64,000 nucleotides of DNA from Dorea sp. D27. Its GTDB lineage: Bacteria; Bacillota; Clostridia; Lachnospirales; Lachnospiraceae. Shown piece by piece: positions 62,336 through 64,000 of this stretch; position 1 is the stretch's first letter, and each line of letters begins with the position of its first letter. Position numbers and translations under genes: made by a program. The stretch lies in the NCBI RefSeq assembly GCF_001185345.1, contig NZ_KQ236743.1:622857-686856 (forward strand), in the 5' to 3' direction. The notes below the pieces were generated by a model. That model was not told the DNA's origin. It was given only the letters and a program-made list of their open reading frames with translations, and did no database searches.

Positions 62336-62368
62336 AAAAAAAATCCATCGTAACCGATGGATTTTTTT
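62336..62368. terminator. bidirectional terminator between gdhA and tRNA genes
   Basis: AATCCATCG and CGATGGATT with a TAAC loop, flanked by A7 and T7 runs, serve both the rightward gdhA and the leftward tRNA transcript. Confidence 0.95.
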
Positions 62369-62371
62369 ACT

Positions 62372-62445
62372 TAGCGGGAACTGGATTTGAACCAGCGACA
62401 CTACGGGTATGAACCGTATGCTCTAGCCAACTGAGCTATCCCGCC
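62372..62445 (-). tRNA. tRNA-Met (anticodon CAT)
   Basis: The cloverleaf on the minus strand runs from GGCGGGATAGCTCAG to the 3' strand CCCGC. The anticodon stem TACGG/CCGTA encloses TTCATAC, giving anticodon CAT. The T loop is GGTTCAAATCC. The acceptor pair 1-72 is G-U, and no CCA is encoded. With CAT it could be an elongator Met or, after modification, a lysidine-Ile tRNA. No run of three G-C pairs marking an initiator is present in the anticodon stem. Confidence 0.95.
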
Positions 62446-62489
62446 AAATGTGAAACTGTTACAGGAAAAGACAAATCTTTTCCTGTAAA

Positions 62490-62562
62490 TGGGACCAATA
62501 GGGCTCGAACCTATGACCCTCTGCTTGTAAGGCAGATGCTCTCCCAGCTGAGCTATGATCCC
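62490..62562 (-). tRNA. tRNA-Val (anticodon TAC)
   Basis: The cloverleaf on the minus strand begins GGGATCATAGCTCAGC. The anticodon stem TCTGC/GCAGA encloses CTTACAA, giving TAC (Val, GUA). The T loop is GGTTCGAGCCC. CCA is not encoded. It is cotranscribed leftwards with the Met tRNA. Confidence 0.96.
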
Positions 62563-62767
62563 GTTCAGGGGTTGTTCTCTCGCAACCCGCTTTGCTATTA
62601 TACTATTGAAATCAGGAATATGTCAACACCTTTTTTGAGGAAATTTGTAATTTTTTACCGATGTGCATTTTCTGCCGTTATTGCATTCAATATAAGTTTA
62701 TGATATAGTTTTTTTAATCGGTCAAAGCGAGGATAAATGTACAGAAAACAGGAGGTTACAGATAAAT

Positions 62768-63121
62768 ATGACAAAAGGACGTTTCGTATTCCGGCTTATT
62801 ACGGGAGGCTATCTTGCGTATCTTGGAATCGGGCTCATTAAAGATGCCCTGACAGAGATGCCGGAGAATTATGTGTGGTATACAGTGGCAGGGGCGGTAT
62901 TCGCTGTGATTGGACTCGGATGGCTCTTGACAGGTGTCAGGATATTTCTGAAAGAAGGGCTGCAGGAGCCGGATGCAGATCAGGAAGATGAAGGACAGGA
63001 AGAGGCTCCAGAAGAAGCAAAAGGCGATGCCCTGCCTGAGAATAGGGGAGATAATATGATAGAAACCGTGGAAGGCGGCAACAATATGGAAAAGGCTGAA
63101 GAAGAGAAAGAGGAGCAATGA
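62768..63121 (+). CDS. small two-helix membrane protein with acidic tail
   Basis: The 117-residue protein starts at ATG 62768 ([20 protein letters not shown]). It has two transmembrane helices (about 8-28 and 38-60) and a long, very Glu-rich cytoplasmic tail (residues 65-117), likely disordered. It lies one base before ispF and is probably cotranscribed. I do not recognise a function. Confidence 0.75.
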   Translation: MTKGRFVFRLITGGYLAYLGIGLIKDALTEMPENYVWYTVAGAVFAVIGLGWLLTGVRIFLKEGLQEPDADQEDEGQEEAPEEAKGDALPENRGDNMIETVEGGNNMEKAEEEKEEQ

Positions 63122-63122
63122 T

Positions 63123-63671
63123 ATGCGGGTAGGAATGGGCTATGATGTTCATAAGCTTGTGGAAGGTAGAGAGCTGGTAATCGGCGGGGTAACGATTCCT
63201 TTTGAAAGGGGGCTGCTCGGCCACTCGGATGCGGACGTGCTGCTGCACGCTGTTATGGATGCGCTGCTTGGAGCCGCGGCTCTCGGGGATATCGGGAAGC
63301 ATTTCCCCGATACGGCCCCTGAATATGAAGGGGTGTCTAGCATGAAGCTGCTGGAGCGCGTCGGAGAGCTCATTGAAGAGGAGCTGTACGTCATCGGCAA
63401 CATCGATGCCACGATAATCGCGCAGCGTCCGAAGATGGCTCCCTATATAGAGAATATGCGGAAAAATATCGCTGACGCGCTGCATCTGGAGACGGGGCAG
63501 GTGAATATAAAGGCCACGACAGAGGAAGGGCTTGGATTTACAGGAAACGGGGAAGGAATATCGGCACAGGCGATAGCAGGTCTTGAGACGATAGTAAATG
63601 CCAGCTACGCGGTTGGACCCGCGGAGGGCAGGTGCGGCGGGTGTTCCGGCTGCCCGCGAAGCACAATGTGA
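63123..63671 (+). CDS. ispF: 2-C-methyl-D-erythritol 2,4-cyclodiphosphate synthase
   Basis: IspF cyclises CDP-ME 2-phosphate to MEcPP in the non-mevalonate isoprenoid pathway. The zinc ligands are visible: Asp and His in GMGYDVHKL and His in [28 protein letters not shown]. The protein is 182 residues, about 22 longer than usual. The extra C terminus ends in a cysteine cluster (GRCGGCSGC) not expected for IspF, which could bind metal or be a processing oddity. Confidence 0.95.
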   Translation: MRVGMGYDVHKLVEGRELVIGGVTIPFERGLLGHSDADVLLHAVMDALLGAAALGDIGKHFPDTAPEYEGVSSMKLLERVGELIEEELYVIGNIDATIIAQRPKMAPYIENMRKNIADALHLETGQVNIKATTEEGLGFTGNGEGISAQAIAGLETIVNASYAVGPAEGRCGGCSGCPRSTM

Positions 63672-63679
63672 CGACAGGT

Positions 63680-63710
63680 AAAATAGATTGCGCAGCGCGC
63701 AGTCTATTTT
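63680..63710 (+). terminator. stem-loop terminator after ispF
   Basis: AAAATAGATTGCGC (63680-63693) pairs with GCGCAGTCTATTTT (63697-63710) with one wobble and a 3-base loop. The T tract is within the stem end. Confidence 0.75.
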
Positions 63711-63712
63711 CA

Positions 63713-63742
63713 TTACATAGGCAACTGCGTTTCCTATTGTAA
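63713..63742. repeat. short palindrome TTACATAGG...CCTATTGTAA
   Basis: This imperfect 30-bp inverted repeat follows the ispF terminator. The ATTACATAGG string also follows the purL terminator at 59114, so a small dispersed element is possible. Confidence 0.5.
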
Positions 63743-63791
63743 CGGAAACTCTCCGGGGGAATCGCACTCGCAGCAAAAGGAGATGACATGC

Positions 63792-64000
63792 ATGAATATG
63801 AGAAAACTGCCGGTAGAAGAGCATATAAGGACGAAGCGGCTCTATGAAGAGGTGTTTCCTGATGACAGCCGGGAATTCGTGGACTACTATTATACTGAAA
63901 AGATAAGAGATAATAAGATATATGTGATAGAAGAAGACGGGGATATCCAGGCGATGCTGCATCTGAACCCATATAAGATGTATGTGAGCGGACGGAAACA
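63792..64000 (+). CDS. GNAT-type acetyltransferase, N-terminal part (runs off the window)
   Basis: The frame starts at ATG 63792 (MNMRKLPVEEHIRTKRLYEE), with AAGGAG at good distance, and is open to the window end (69 codons). The visible part, LYEEVFPDDSREFVDYYYTEKIRDNKIYVIEEDG then AMLHLNPY, matches the N-terminal half of GNAT enzymes of the Eis/sterol-carrier-linked type. The acetyl-CoA site lies beyond the window. Confidence 0.7.
   Translation, partial: MNMRKLPVEEHIRTKRLYEEVFPDDSREFVDYYYTEKIRDNKIYVIEEDGDIQAMLHLNPYKMYVSGRK

Overview
The window reads as chromosome of a low-to-mid GC Firmicute of class Clostridia, most likely a Lachnospiraceae gut anaerobe (inference). Supporting signs are the CIRCE-hrcA-grpE-dnaK-dnaJ order, a single-chain clostridial-type PurL, a glutamate dehydrogenase, strong Shine-Dalgarno sites and clostridial LexA boxes. 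No 16S gene is present, so the genus is not established.

Layout. 1-6.2 kb: the end of a membrane protein and the CIRCE-controlled heat-shock operon. 6.3-7.9 kb: two collagen-like surface or fibre genes sharing an unusual promoter-like module. 8.0-15.2 kb: a glycogen debranching enzyme behind a two-component system (minus strand), divergent from an ABC-2 exporter operon. 15.2-20.7 kb: alcohol dehydrogenase, MATE exporter, ornithine-cyclodeaminase-like protein, RidA, Mrp and a small membrane protein, separated by palindromic repeats. 48.7-63.8 kb: a LexA-type DNA-repair operon (radical SAM protein, TIGR03915-like protein, nuclease-helicase), a LysR regulator, purL, an orphan effector-like protein, gdhA, two tRNAs, ispF and the start of an acetyltransferase.

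The outstanding region is 20.8-48.8 kb. It encodes a phage tail without any head. On the minus strand are a tail-terminator-like protein, tube, chaperone-like proteins, a giant tape measure, Dit, Tal, two host-recognition fibres, holins and an endolysin. No terminase, portal, capsid, integrase or replication gene was found. This is the layout of a non-contractile (F-type) tailocin. The second gene of its leftward operon encodes a 913-residue protein carrying the hallmarks of a single-chain two-barrel RNA polymerase (YonO/QDE-1 class): a D-x-D-G-D catalytic motif plus zinc ribbons. At the far end, a rightward gene encodes a protein resembling catalytically altered tyrosine recombinases such as the SP-beta repressor MrpR. 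The polymerase operon, the MrpR-like gene and the adjacent DNA-repair operon each have a sigma-A-type promoter with a LexA box inside the spacer.

Proposed model (inference): DNA damage releases LexA, the polymerase is made, and it transcribes the tail and lysis genes while the repair operon is induced in parallel. The tape-measure gene is split by a group I intron with a recognisable P-Q-R-S core, and that intron carries an AT-rich zinc-ribbon gene in the opposite orientation.
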